The notes under the pieces: generated by a model
Databases searched by the model: none
Seen by the model: the letters and a program-made list of their open reading frames with translations, nothing else
What the model was told of the DNA's origin: nothing
NCBI RefSeq assembly: GCF_014649955.1
Contig: NZ_BMUA01000005.1
Span: forward strand, 62,001-126,000
Length of the DNA stretch: 64,000 nucleotides
Reading direction: 5' to 3'
Origin: Streptomyces violascens
GTDB lineage: Bacteria > Actinomycetota > Actinomycetes > Streptomycetales > Streptomycetaceae
Shown here: positions 30,875 through 38,689 of the stretch, one piece after another
Position numbering within the stretch: position 1 is the stretch's first letter
How the letters are laid out: every line of letters starts with the position of its first letter
Translations under genes and position numbers: made by a program

Positions 30875-31075
30875 CGGGCAGTGGCAGGTCTTCGGACTCG
30901 CGGGCACGCCTCGTGCTCTTCGAGGCATCTACTGGCCGTCGCTTCCCAGACCCGGCCGGGCCCAGTGCGTATGACGGCGGTCGTTCCCGCTCACCGCTGC
31001 GGGGCAGTCCCGGATTCCCACCGGGTTCCCTCTTACGACGCGTCCCGCCTGGCGGACGGGGCGAACCAGCTGCAT
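30875..31075 (-). promoter_or_regulatory. Cobalamin (adenosylcobalamin) riboswitch upstream of metE
   Basis: Reading the minus strand, the conserved core is clear: GAATCCGGGACTGCCCCGC followed by AGCGGT, then GCGACGGCCAGTAGATGCC, then CCCGCGAGTCCGAAGACC and the B12 box GCCACTGCCCG near 30875-30895. These elements are in the canonical order. The metE GTG is about 165 bases downstream, leaving room for an expression platform. B12-bound RNA represses metE in other Streptomyces. Outer boundaries are approximate. The remaining interval 31076-31382 shows no gene I can support. Confidence 0.92.
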
Positions 31076-31382
31076 CCGCACCCTATGCGCTCGACCGGCG
31101 CCCCGGAAACCACGTTTCCGCATGCCGGACGGTGAGTTGCCGCACTCGGCGCCTCGCGCTCTGTGCCCCGGCTGCCTGCGCGCGAAGGGAGGAGCACTCT
31201 CGAAGCGGCGATGGGGCGGACGAGGCGGGCATCGTGGCGGGCTGTCCGTTGGCCGGGCGCGAGGATGCGCTGGGTGAGCTGAGAGACGCGCTCACGCGGG
31301 CGGCGGCGGACAGCGGGACCTCTGGAGGGTCGACGGCCTAGGCTTCCGTCCGGCATTGGCCCCGACCTCAGGAGCGCACACC

Positions 31383-31925
31383 GTGTTCGACCCCGCACCG
31401 GAGTACCCGTACCCCGACGGCCACCGGCCCGACGAGGCGCCCGCCCCGCACGCCCTGCTCGCGCCCGTGACCGGCCTCCTCGGCACCTGGTCCGGCCGGG
31501 GCGAGGGCGAATATCCGACGATCACCGGGGACTTCGCGTACGCGCAGGAGGTCACCTTCAGCCACGACGGCCGGCCCTTCCTGCGGTACGAGGCCCGGGC
31601 CTGGCTGCTCGACGAGAACGGCGCGCCCCTGCGTCCCTCCGCGCGCGAGAGCGGGTGGTGGCGGCTCCAGGCCGACGGGCGGGTGGAGGCCCTGATCACC
31701 CAGCCCACCGGCATCGCGGAGATCGCGGTCGGCGCCGCGGACGGCAAGACCGTCGACCTCTCCACCAATGACGTCGCCCTTACCCCCACCGCGAAGGAGG
31801 TCAACGCGACCCGCCGCCGTTACGAGCTGACCGACGACGACACGCTGACGTTCACCCATGATCTCGCGGCCGTCGGCCAGCCTCTGCAACACCACCTGTC
31901 GGTGGTCCTGCGCCGCAAGGGCTGA
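31383..31925 (+). CDS. Nitrobindin-like heme-binding beta-barrel protein (DUF1794)
   Basis: This 180-residue cytoplasmic protein carries the family signature [12 protein letters not shown] (about residues 38-49) and ends with [11 protein letters not shown], the strand that supplies the heme-coordinating histidine. Bacterial nitrobindins bind heme and react with nitric oxide or peroxynitrite. GTG 31383 is chosen because AGGAG lies about nine bases upstream; an upstream TTG at 31356 is less likely. The gene stands alone between the metE leader and a convergent kinase gene, and 30 bases separate its stop from that of the kinase. Confidence 0.85.
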   Translation: MFDPAPEYPYPDGHRPDEAPAPHALLAPVTGLLGTWSGRGEGEYPTITGDFAYAQEVTFSHDGRPFLRYEARAWLLDENGAPLRPSARESGWWRLQADGRVEALITQPTGIAEIAVGAADGKTVDLSTNDVALTPTAKEVNATRRRYELTDDDTLTFTHDLAAVGQPLQHHLSVVLRRKG

Positions 31926-31955
31926 GCGCTCACTTTCCTCGAAGGAGCCGAAGGA

Positions 31956-33608
31956 CTAACAGGGCGTCGAAGCGCCGTGCTGGCGGGTGATGTTGTCGTT
32001 CGACATCCAGCCCGCGGTGCTGGAGCCCTCGATGCGGACGTACGTCCACTTGTTGCCGTGGGCGTTGGTCACGTAGCAGTGGTACCAGAGCTTCGTACCG
32101 GACTTGGCCAGCGAGACGGCCGGGCACGTCTGGTACGGGCCGGTCTCCAGGTGGTAGTCCCCGGCCATGTAGCCGTAGGAGCCCGGTGCCGGGTCCTTGT
32201 GGCTCCAGCCGGTGCAACTCGTCGACACCGGGGTGGGTTTGGCCGGCGTCGAAGGCTTCGCGCTGCTGCTCGCGGCACTGCTCGGCTTCGCCGGGGCGCC
32301 CGGTCGCGAAGGGGCTGTCGACGGCTTGCCGCCGGGGCTCGGGGACTTCGCGGCGCTCGGGGAGTCGCCGGCGTCGCCGGGGAGCCTGGCCGCGTTCGAC
32401 TCGTCGGCGCCCGGCGGAGTGCTGGCCCCCGGTCCGGCGGCCTGCGCGCCGCCACCGGATCCGGATCCGGAGCCGTTGTCGCCCTGATGGCTCGTCAGGG
32501 CGTAGGCGATCCCGCCCCCGGCGAGCACCACCGCGGCCGCCGCGGCCATGACCGTACGGCCGCGGCGCCGGCCCCGGTCGGCCGAGGCGCGGCGCCCGGC
32601 GGTCGCGTCGTGCTGCGGAACCATCGGCGCCTGGTAGCCGGCCTGGGGATGCTGCTGGTAGTGGACCTCGGCCACCGGCACCGGCGGGGGAGGCGGGCCG
32701 AAAGCGGCCGGAGCCGTGTGAACGGGGGCCGGCGGCGTGGGGTTCGCCGTGCCGCTCGCCGCCACCTGCTCCAGCATCTGCCGCGCCTGCTCGGCGGTCG
32801 GCCGCTGCTCCGGCTCCTTCGCCATCAGGGCCTGCAGCACCGGTGTGAGCGCGCCCGCCCGCTGCGCCTGCGGAAGCGGGTCGGTGACGATCGCCGACAG
32901 CGTGGACCACACCGACGTGCGGCGGAACGGAGAAGTGCCCTCCACCGCCGCGAACAGCGTCATGCCGAGCGACCAGATGTCCGAGGCGGGACCGGGCTCG
33001 CGGCCCTGGGCGCGCTCGGGCGGCAGGAAGTCGAGCGAGCCGACGAGCTCACCGCTGCGGGTCAGCTTCGCCATGGCGTCGTCGTCGGAGGCGTCCATCG
33101 TGGCGATGCCGAAGTCCGTGAGGACGACCCGGCCGCCGCGCTCAAGCAGGATGTTGCCGGGCTTCACGTCCCGGTGCAGGACGCCGACCCGGTGGGCGGC
33201 GTCGAGCGCGTCCATCAGCTTGGCGCCGATCGCCGCGGCCTCGCGCGGATCCAGCGGGCCCCGCTCGCCCAACACGTCGTCGAGGGAGGGCCCGTCGACG
33301 AGTTCCATGACGATGACCGGAAGCCCCCGCTCCTCCGTCACGTCGTGCACCGTGACCACACCGCTGTGCCGGATGCGCGCGGCGGCCTGCGCCTCGCGCT
33401 GCATCCGGGTCCGCAGGTCGGCCAGTTCGGGCGCGGACGCATCGGTGTACGCCCGCAGGATCTTGACGGCGACCTCTCGGTTGAGCATCTCGTCCACGGC
33501 CCGGGCAACCACACCCATGCCGCCGCGCCCGATCATCGAGGTCACCCGGTAACGGCCGCCGAGCACCTTGCCGATCAGCGCTCCGTCGTTCTCTTCCCCC
33601 GCTGGCAC
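31956..33608 (-). CDS. Membrane Ser/Thr protein kinase (PknB-like) with extracellular C-terminal domain
   Basis: This 550-residue protein starts at GTG 33608. The kinase domain is residues 20-285, with the glycine loop GRGGMG (27-32), catalytic lysine in VAVKIL (about 49), HRDVKPGN (145-152), DFG (165-167) and FLPPERA. A proline-rich cytoplasmic linker precedes one membrane helix (353-371). The external part has a long Gly/Ser/Pro/Ala-rich stalk and a compact C-terminal domain (about 465-550) with four cysteines and WYHCYVTNAHGNKWTYVR, resembling SH3-like ligand modules. It probably phosphorylates cytoplasmic proteins in response to an envelope signal. No PASTA repeats are present, so it is not the cell-division PknB itself. 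Confidence 0.9.
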   Translation of the reverse strand: MPAGEENDGALIGKVLGGRYRVTSMIGRGGMGVVARAVDEMLNREVAVKILRAYTDASAPELADLRTRMQREAQAAARIRHSGVVTVHDVTEERGLPVIVMELVDGPSLDDVLGERGPLDPREAAAIGAKLMDALDAAHRVGVLHRDVKPGNILLERGGRVVLTDFGIATMDASDDDAMAKLTRSGELVGSLDFLPPERAQGREPGPASDIWSLGMTLFAAVEGTSPFRRTSVWSTLSAIVTDPLPQAQRAGALTPVLQALMAKEPEQRPTAEQARQMLEQVAASGTANPTPPAPVHTAPAAFGPPPPPVPVAEVHYQQHPQAGYQAPMVPQHDATAGRRASADRGRRRGRTVMAAAAAVVLAGGGIAYALTSHQGDNGSGSGSGGGAQAAGPGASTPPGADESNAARLPGDAGDSPSAAKSPSPGGKPSTAPSRPGAPAKPSSAASSSAKPSTPAKPTPVSTSCTGWSHKDPAPGSYGYMAGDYHLETGPYQTCPAVSLAKSGTKLWYHCYVTNAHGNKWTYVRIEGSSTAGWMSNDNITRQHGASTPC

Positions 33609-34040
33609 CGCACGCTCCGTTCCCCGGCGGCCGTCACTTCACGGCCTGGCGGCACCAGAGTAGACGTCCGTTCGGGTGCTCCCGGCAGCGGCTATGAGCC
33701 CGCACCGCCCCCGCTGGCCTCCGGTCCGGGCCCGGGGTGAACCCGCCCTTCCCGAGAGCCTGTTGTCCTCGTCCCCGTCCCGTGGCGGGGGAGGTTGTGG
33801 GGGGCACCCCAGAACGTCGACGCGATCCCGTACGCCGCACAAACCGCACGGGCGGATCTGGGACGCTGGGACGACGACCCCGCCCTGACCTGCACGGAAT
33901 CCGGGCCCTGGGACGGCCCGGAGGCCGCACCCCCCCGGACCTGGACCAGGGTTTGGCTCTGGCCATGCTGGCTACCCGGCGTGATGAACCCTCGACGGGC
34001 TCCCCCTCGCTAGACGGGACGACTAGAGGACGGTCAAGGC
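33609..34040. other. Intergenic interval without recognised gene
   Basis: This divergent stretch of about 430 bases lies between the kinase and the GvpY-like gene. Short open frames are present but none has consistent third-position bias or a ribosome site. A G-run/C-run hairpin (GGGGGGCACCCC near 33800) is the only structure noticed. It must contain the promoters for both flanking genes; no consensus boxes could be assigned. Confidence 0.4.
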
Positions 34041-34682
34041 ATGAACAATCGGCTGGGATTGGGGCTCGCGGTGGGCGCGGGCTATCTGCTCGGGCGGACT
34101 AAGAAGGCGAAGCTCGCCTTCGGCATCGGGACACTGGTCATGGGCAAGCGCCTACAGCTGAGCCCGCGGGCGATAGCGGACTTCGCGGCGGCCCAACTGG
34201 CCGACAACCCGCAGTTCAAGGAGATCGGCGACCAGCTGCGGGAGGACTTGCGCGGCGTCGGCAAGGCCGCGACGGGCGCGCTCCTCAACCGGCAGATCGA
34301 GGGCATCGCCGACCGGCTGCACGACCGCACGCTGGATGTCCAGGACCGTATCTCGGGCGTGGTGCCTGACGTGCCGGGCTCGGCGGAGTACGAGGACGAA
34401 GACGAGAACGAAGACGAGGACGGTGCCGAGGCCGAGGGCCGGGTGGACGAGGAGGGCAAGGCCTCCGCCAAGTCGACTTCGCGATCCCCCTCATCCTCTT
34501 CGAGCAGGGAAGGGGCATCCTCGAAGTCGCGTACGGCCGGACGGGCATCCGCCAAGTCTCCGTCCTCCAAGGCGGGTTCGGCCAAGAAGACCGCCAAGTC
34601 CGTGCAGCGTACGGCCAAGCGGGCGCCGGCGAAGAAGACGGCCGGCCGTCGGAGCGGCCAGGGTGGTGAGGGCCGTGGCTGA
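34041..34682 (+). CDS. GvpY-like protein with hydrophobic N-terminus and Lys/Ser-rich tail
   Basis: This 213-residue protein has residues 1-40 hydrophobic (LGLGLAVGAGYLLGRTKKAK, then LAFGIGTLVMGKRL), a helical middle (45-110), an acidic patch EYEDEDENEDEDGAEAE and a C-terminal low-complexity tail rich in Ser, Lys and Ala resembling histone-H1-like tails. Streptomyces gas-vesicle clusters contain an accessory protein of this build (GvpY) beside an SRPBCC protein (GvpZ); the same pairing occurs here. No gvpA or other structural gene is in the window. The last eight bases overlap the next gene, indicating coupling. Function unknown; the assignment is by recalled similarity and gene pairing. Confidence 0.65.
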   Translation: MNNRLGLGLAVGAGYLLGRTKKAKLAFGIGTLVMGKRLQLSPRAIADFAAAQLADNPQFKEIGDQLREDLRGVGKAATGALLNRQIEGIADRLHDRTLDVQDRISGVVPDVPGSAEYEDEDENEDEDGAEAEGRVDEEGKASAKSTSRSPSSSSSREGASSKSRTAGRASAKSPSSKAGSAKKTAKSVQRTAKRAPAKKTAGRRSGQGGEGRG

Positions 34683-35757
34683 GACCAGGAATCCGCTGTC
34701 GCAGAGCCCCGCGGCCGACCGGCTGAAGCAGGAGCTCCAGGGCTATCTCCTCGCGCAGGGGGAGCGGCTGCTCATGGGCGTGGGCCACAAGCTCGGCGAG
34801 ACCACGGTCAAGCTCAACGACATCGCCGAGGGCCGAAGCCCCGGGTTCGCCAAGCTGGCACTCGAAGGCGGCCGCAAGGTGGCCGAGGGCAAAGGTCCCG
34901 TCCGTGCCGCGGTGGAAATGGGTGCCTCGCATCTCAAGGACAACGCGAAGGAGATGCTCAAGGGGCTCGGCGGCAAGCGCAAGAAGGGCGGGGCGGGACG
35001 CAAACCGACCGTCATCATGGAGTCCGTGGACGTGGGCGTGCCGGTGCGTGAGGCCTACGACCAGTGGACCCAGTTCCAGTCGTTCGCCACTTTCGCCAAG
35101 GGCGTGAAGAGCGCGACCGTCGCCGACGACACCACATCGGACTGGAAGGTCAAGGTCTTCTGGTCCAGCCGCAGTTGGAAGGCGCACACCACCGAACAGG
35201 TGCCGGACGCGCGCATCGCGTGGACCTCCGAGGGCGCCAAGGGCACGGCCAAGGGCGTCGTCACCTTCCACCCGCTCGGCGAGAACATCACCCGTGTCCT
35301 GCTGGTCATGGAGTACTACCCCAAGGGGCTGTTCGAGAAGACCGGCAACATCTGGCGCTCCCAGGGCCGTCGCGCCCGCCTCGACCTCAAGAATTTCGCG
35401 CGGCACATCGCACTGCGCGGCGAGGCCGAGGGCGGCTGGCGTGGTGAGATCAGGGACGGCGAGGTCGTCGTCAGCCACGAGGACGCGGTCGCCGAGGAGG
35501 AAGAGGAACAGCAGGCAGGGCGGCAGGAGGACCAGGCCGAGGGGGAGCCCGAGCCCGAGCAGGAAGACGAGCCGGAGGGCGAACCCGACGAGGAGTACGA
35601 GGACGAAGCCGAAGGCGATTACGAGGGCGAGTACGAGGACGACGCCGAGTACGAGGACGAGGCGGACGGGGAAATGGAGGAGGAAGACCCCGAGGCGGCC
35701 TCGTCCGCACGCAAGCGGCGCGCCTACGCGGGCTCCCGGAGCAACGGCCGCCGCTGA
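34675..35757 (+). CDS. SRPBCC family protein, GvpZ-like, with acidic C-terminal tail
   Basis: This 360-residue protein starts at GTG 34675, inside the end of the preceding gene. Residues 1-110 are helical and basic; 115-260 form an SRPBCC/polyketide-cyclase domain (ESVDVGVPVREAYDQWTQFQ, FAKGVKSATV, WKVKVFWSSRSWKA, RVLLVMEYYPKGLFE). Residues 270-345 are extremely acidic (runs of Glu/Asp with Tyr, such as EYEDEAEGDYEGEYEDD) before a short basic end. Such cyclase-like proteins accompany actinobacterial gas-vesicle genes as GvpZ, but here only the GvpY/GvpZ-like pair is present. The acidic tail could bind the basic tail of the partner. No catalytic role is evident. Confidence 0.7.
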   Translation: MAETRNPLSQSPAADRLKQELQGYLLAQGERLLMGVGHKLGETTVKLNDIAEGRSPGFAKLALEGGRKVAEGKGPVRAAVEMGASHLKDNAKEMLKGLGGKRKKGGAGRKPTVIMESVDVGVPVREAYDQWTQFQSFATFAKGVKSATVADDTTSDWKVKVFWSSRSWKAHTTEQVPDARIAWTSEGAKGTAKGVVTFHPLGENITRVLLVMEYYPKGLFEKTGNIWRSQGRRARLDLKNFARHIALRGEAEGGWRGEIRDGEVVVSHEDAVAEEEEEQQAGRQEDQAEGEPEPEQEDEPEGEPDEEYEDEAEGDYEGEYEDDAEYEDEADGEMEEEDPEAASSARKRRAYAGSRSNGRR

Positions 35758-35806
35758 CCGGCCGCGCGGGTCGGCGCCTGCGCAGAAGAGAGAGCAGCGT
35801 CATCTG

Positions 35807-35851
35807 ATGGCTCGTCAAACATCGGGCCGCCGCGAGGGCATGGGGAAGTGA
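35807..35851 (+). CDS. Possible 14-residue upstream ORF coupled to the CDF gene
   Basis: ATG 35807 opens a frame of 14 codons (MARQTSGRREGMGK) whose TGA overlaps the GTG of the CDF transporter as GTGA. The CDF start has no well-placed ribosome site of its own, so ribosomes finishing this frame could re-initiate there. It may equally be chance. Confidence 0.25.
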   Translation: MARQTSGRREGMGK

Positions 35852-36783
35852 CCGCAGACAAGAAGGACCGCTCGACCCGGCTGACCGTTCTGGTGGCACT
35901 CGGGGCCAACCTCCTCATCGCCGCCGCCAAAGCGGGCGCCGGAGTCGTGGCCGGGTCGCCCGCGCTGCTCTCGGAGGCGGCACACTCCGTGGCCGACAGC
36001 TTGAACGAGGTCTTCCTGCTCGCCGCGCTGCGCCGCAGCCGACGCCCGGCCGACCAGCGGCACCCGTTCGGCTACGGCAAGGAACGCTACTTCTGGTCCC
36101 TGCTCGCAGCCGTCGGCATCTTCGTCATGGGCGGCTGCTTCTCCTTCGCGCAGGGCATCGAGGCGCTGCACTCGCACCAGCAGGAGTCCACGGCCGGCTA
36201 TGTCGCAGGGCTGTCCGTCCTCGGTGTGGCGCTCGCGGCCGAAGGAGGCTCGCTGCTTCGCGCCCTGTACCAGGTTCGTGGCCAGAGCGGCGGCATCGGC
36301 AGTGACCCGGCCCTGCGGACCGTCGTCGCCGAGGACGGCACGGCGGTGCTCGGCGTGCTGCTCGCGGGGGCGGGCATGGCTCTGCACATGGTCACCGGCC
36401 GGGTGGTCTGGGAGGCCTCGGCCTCGATCGCCATCGGACTGCTCCTGGTGTACGTCGCGTACCGGCTCGGCAAGGATGCCCGTGACCAGCTCATCGGTGA
36501 GGCCGTGGACCCGGAGCTGCGCGACCGCATCCGGGCGCTGCTCGACGAGCAGCCCGAGATCGACAACGTGGCCGGCCTGCTGACGATGCGGCTGGGCCTC
36601 GACTCCACGCTTGTCGCGGCCCGGATCGACCTGCGGCCCGGCCTCGACAGCGAGGAGATCGAGCTGGTCTCCGAGCGCATCAAAGCGGCCGTGGCGAAGG
36701 CGTGGCCGGAGGCGGACCAGGTGTTCCTCGACATCACGGAGGCCCCGCCGAGCTTGCGTCCCGCCCAGGACACACCGACCTGA
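35848..36783 (+). CDS. Cation diffusion facilitator (CDF) family metal transporter
   Basis: This 311-residue membrane antiporter has six hydrophobic segments. The metal site in helix 2 is LLSEAAHSVADSLNEVFLL (about residues 39-57; the HxxxD pattern) and the helix 5 site is in AEDGTAVLGVLLAGAG. A conserved HPFGYGKERYFW follows helix 2. The C-terminal cytoplasmic ferredoxin-like domain covers about residues 215-300. CDF proteins export zinc, iron, manganese or cobalt in exchange for protons; the metal is not predictable here. GTG 35848 follows GAGGG 15 bases upstream and overlaps a possible 14-codon frame. It lies downstream of the GvpZ-like gene and could be co-transcribed. Confidence 0.88.
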   Translation: MTADKKDRSTRLTVLVALGANLLIAAAKAGAGVVAGSPALLSEAAHSVADSLNEVFLLAALRRSRRPADQRHPFGYGKERYFWSLLAAVGIFVMGGCFSFAQGIEALHSHQQESTAGYVAGLSVLGVALAAEGGSLLRALYQVRGQSGGIGSDPALRTVVAEDGTAVLGVLLAGAGMALHMVTGRVVWEASASIAIGLLLVYVAYRLGKDARDQLIGEAVDPELRDRIRALLDEQPEIDNVAGLLTMRLGLDSTLVAARIDLRPGLDSEEIELVSERIKAAVAKAWPEADQVFLDITEAPPSLRPAQDTPT

Positions 36784-36979
36784 CGCTGCGAAGCCATCGC
36801 TGCCCGAAACCCATCGGTGCCGTTCAAGGCCGTTCACAGGTGATCTAGGGTCGATCGGAAAACCATGCACAGACCCCTGCATTACACCCCTGCATCGCAC
36901 CATGGAGTTCGCTTTGGAATCGACACCTTCGACACCTACGTCTCCCGGCACGCCCCACGGCCCGCAGAAGGAGGGCTGC

Positions 36980-37471
36980 ATGGTCGGCCTCTTCTGGATC
37001 GACGCGGAAAGCGTCCACCTGGGCACGCCCAGCGCCACGACGGTGTCGGACGTGCTGCTCACACCCGAGTCACTGCGGGTCGTCGGACCCGAGCCGGGAG
37101 AGTGGCTCTGGTCGGATGTGACCGCCATCGAGGTGGTCGGCGCCCCGGTCCGTTCGACCGGCGTACGGTGGGCCGGCCGCGCGGCATCGGTGGCCGCCGC
37201 CGCGCTGGACGTCTGGGTCCCGGGTAGCCCCGATGAGATGACGGTGGCGGTGAGCTCGGGGGGCGACCGTGTCGAGACGACCGTGCTGTCCGGTGCCGCC
37301 GGCGCGTACAGCCGACGCGAGGTCGACCTCTCCCGCGCGCTGCTCGCCCGCTTCGTCGACGGCACGTCCTCGCCCGCCGTCCTGAGCGACTGGTGGACTT
37401 CGGCGGATCCGGGCGCACTGCGCTCGCGCGGCCGCGAAGCCGTACTGGAGGAGTGGCTCGCGGCACAGTGA
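36980..37471 (+). CDS. Conserved hypothetical protein
   Basis: This 163-residue soluble protein has mixed beta character (VGLFWIDAESVHLGTPSA, ESLRVVGPEPGEWLWSDV). ATG 36980 is chosen because GAAGGAGGG stands eight bases upstream, the strongest ribosome site nearby; an in-frame ATG at 36902 would add 26 residues of low-complexity Ser/Thr/Pro sequence without a ribosome site. I do not recognise a named family. The N-terminal beta strands and the WSDVTAIEVVGAP phrase suggest a small PH-like or SH3-like fold. A strong hairpin terminator follows at 37504-37536. Confidence 0.7.
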   Translation: MVGLFWIDAESVHLGTPSATTVSDVLLTPESLRVVGPEPGEWLWSDVTAIEVVGAPVRSTGVRWAGRAASVAAAALDVWVPGSPDEMTVAVSSGGDRVETTVLSGAAGAYSRREVDLSRALLARFVDGTSSPAVLSDWWTSADPGALRSRGREAVLEEWLAAQ

Positions 37472-37503
37472 CCCGGCGACGGCCATCGATGGCTTCAACC
37501 GAC

Positions 37504-37536
37504 CGATGCCCGGCCGGAGTTGACGGCCGGGCATCG
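37504..37536. terminator. Bidirectional hairpin terminator
   Basis: CGATGCCCGGCCG at 37504-37516 is perfectly complementary to CGGCCGGGCATCG at 37524-37536 around a seven-base loop. It lies between the convergent hypothetical gene and the PRC-barrel gene. Confidence 0.8.
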
Positions 37537-37550
37537 CGAGAGCGGGAACG

Positions 37551-37898
37551 TCACATGTGCGGGCGTCCGTAGTAGCCGCCGATCTGCTCGTGGTAGGCCG
37601 GGTCCCCGAGGTGCTTCTCCTTGTCGAACTCGGGGGAGTCCTTGATCTGTTCCTTGGTGCACGCGACGTAGATCTTCTTCTCGGCCGCGTCGACGCGCGT
37701 GAGGACCCCGGCCGGCAGCAGGACGTGCTTGCCGAAGATCCAGGGGCCGGTGTCCACGACGATGTACGAGGAGCTGACCTCCTCGGAGTACTTGTCGACC
37801 TTGCCGATGCTTCCGTCGGTCGCCTCGACCTTGAACCCGGTCAGGTCGGTACCCGGCTGGTACGAGGCTGCCTGGGGGTAGGCCCAGATGTTCTCCAT
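37551..37898 (-). CDS. PRC-barrel domain protein
   Basis: This 115-residue soluble protein is made almost entirely of one PRC-barrel (GTDLTGFKVEATDGSIGKVD, then SSSYIVVDTGPWIFGKHVLLP and VDAAEKKIYVACTKEQI). Such single-domain proteins are common in Streptomyces and are often stress-induced; the barrel may bind RNA or protein partners. ATG 37898 follows a GGGA ribosome site that is embedded in a GAAGG/CCTTC hairpin. The gene is monocistronic, closed by the terminator at 37504. No partner gene is apparent. Confidence 0.85.
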   Translation of the reverse strand: MENIWAYPQAASYQPGTDLTGFKVEATDGSIGKVDKYSEEVSSSYIVVDTGPWIFGKHVLLPAGVLTRVDAAEKKIYVACTKEQIKDSPEFDKEKHLGDPAYHEQIGGYYGRPHM

Positions 37899-37901
37899 GG
37901 T

Positions 37902-37915
37902 GAAGGAATCCCTTC
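37902..37915 (-). promoter_or_regulatory. Small hairpin overlapping the ribosome site of the PRC-barrel gene
   Basis: On the minus strand GAAGG and CCTTC flank four bases directly before the start codon. The purine arm is the Shine-Dalgarno. The stem is only five pairs, so it would be weak and may have no function. Confidence 0.25.
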
Positions 37916-38132
37916 GTATGGACGGTGGGTGCGGGGTGCGGACGGCGAGCGCCGTAGGTGCACGACACGGCGCGTCCGCGCACCGCCCGGGTTCCCGCGA
38001 CCCCCGCCCCTACACTCCGCTCGGCGGGCCGGGCCGCTGCTTTCGGCCGATCGGCCGACCCGGGGCGTGCCGGAAGCCGCCTCCTGTGGTCGGCTGGTCG
38101 CAGCCCGACGACGAGGTGAGGGGTTGAGCAGG

Positions 38133-38633
38133 GTGAGTGCCGTGCAGGAGTTCCTCGACCGCCTCGACTACCCGATGTACGTCGTCACGGCGGCGGCCGG
38201 CGAGGAACGCGCCGGGTGTCTGGTGGGGTTCGCCTCGCAGTGCTCGATGGTGCCGGTGCGGTTCATGGTGTGGCTGTCCACGGCCAACAGGACGTACCGC
38301 GTGGCCTGTTCGGCCGATTTCCTCGCCGTGCACCTGCTGAGCCGCGCCCAGTACGACCTGGCCGAGCACTTCGGTGGCCGGACGGGCGACGAGGTCGACA
38401 AGTTCGCCGACGTCGCCTGGCACGAGGGGCCGGCGGGCACGGTCCTGCTCGATGAGGCCCCCGACTGGTTCGTGGGGCGGGTCGAGCGGCGTACGGACGG
38501 CGGGGATCACGTCGGGTTTCTGCTCAGCCCACTGGAAGACGCGGCTCCCGAACTGCGGGCGCCCGACTGGCAGCCGTTCCGGCTGAGCGACAGCGAGGGC
38601 ATCGAGGCCGGTCATCCTGTGCCGGGTGCATGA
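38133..38633 (+). CDS. Flavin reductase-like, FMN-binding split-barrel protein
   Basis: This 166-residue protein has the flavin reductase (DIM6/NTAB) fold: PMYVVTAAAGEERAGCLVGF (about residues 13-32), SQCSMVPVRFMVWLSTANRT, and FLAVHLLSRAQYDLAEHFGG. Members bind FMN and either supply reduced flavin to two-component monooxygenases or act on their own. The start is uncertain: GTG 38133 has GAGGGG about 13 bases upstream, TTG 38124 and GTG 38142 are in-frame alternatives. Its stop is 56 bases before an SDR gene on the same strand. A partnership with the monooxygenase at 26081 is possible but the genes are 10 kb apart. Confidence 0.8.
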   Translation: MSAVQEFLDRLDYPMYVVTAAAGEERAGCLVGFASQCSMVPVRFMVWLSTANRTYRVACSADFLAVHLLSRAQYDLAEHFGGRTGDEVDKFADVAWHEGPAGTVLLDEAPDWFVGRVERRTDGGDHVGFLLSPLEDAAPELRAPDWQPFRLSDSEGIEAGHPVPGA

Positions 38634-38689
38634 GGACGTACCGGGTGCATGAGTATGCGTACGCCTGCCGACGAATCTAGGAGAACCGC

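Noticed and set aside
31131..31341. Possible small gene between the metE riboswitch and the nitrobindin gene
   Set aside because: Codon bias is fair only in the last 45 codons, there is no ribosome site, and no family is recognised.
33795..34013. 72-codon plus-strand frame upstream of the GvpY-like gene
   Set aside because: Tryptophan- and proline-rich translation, inconsistent third-position bias and no ribosome site.
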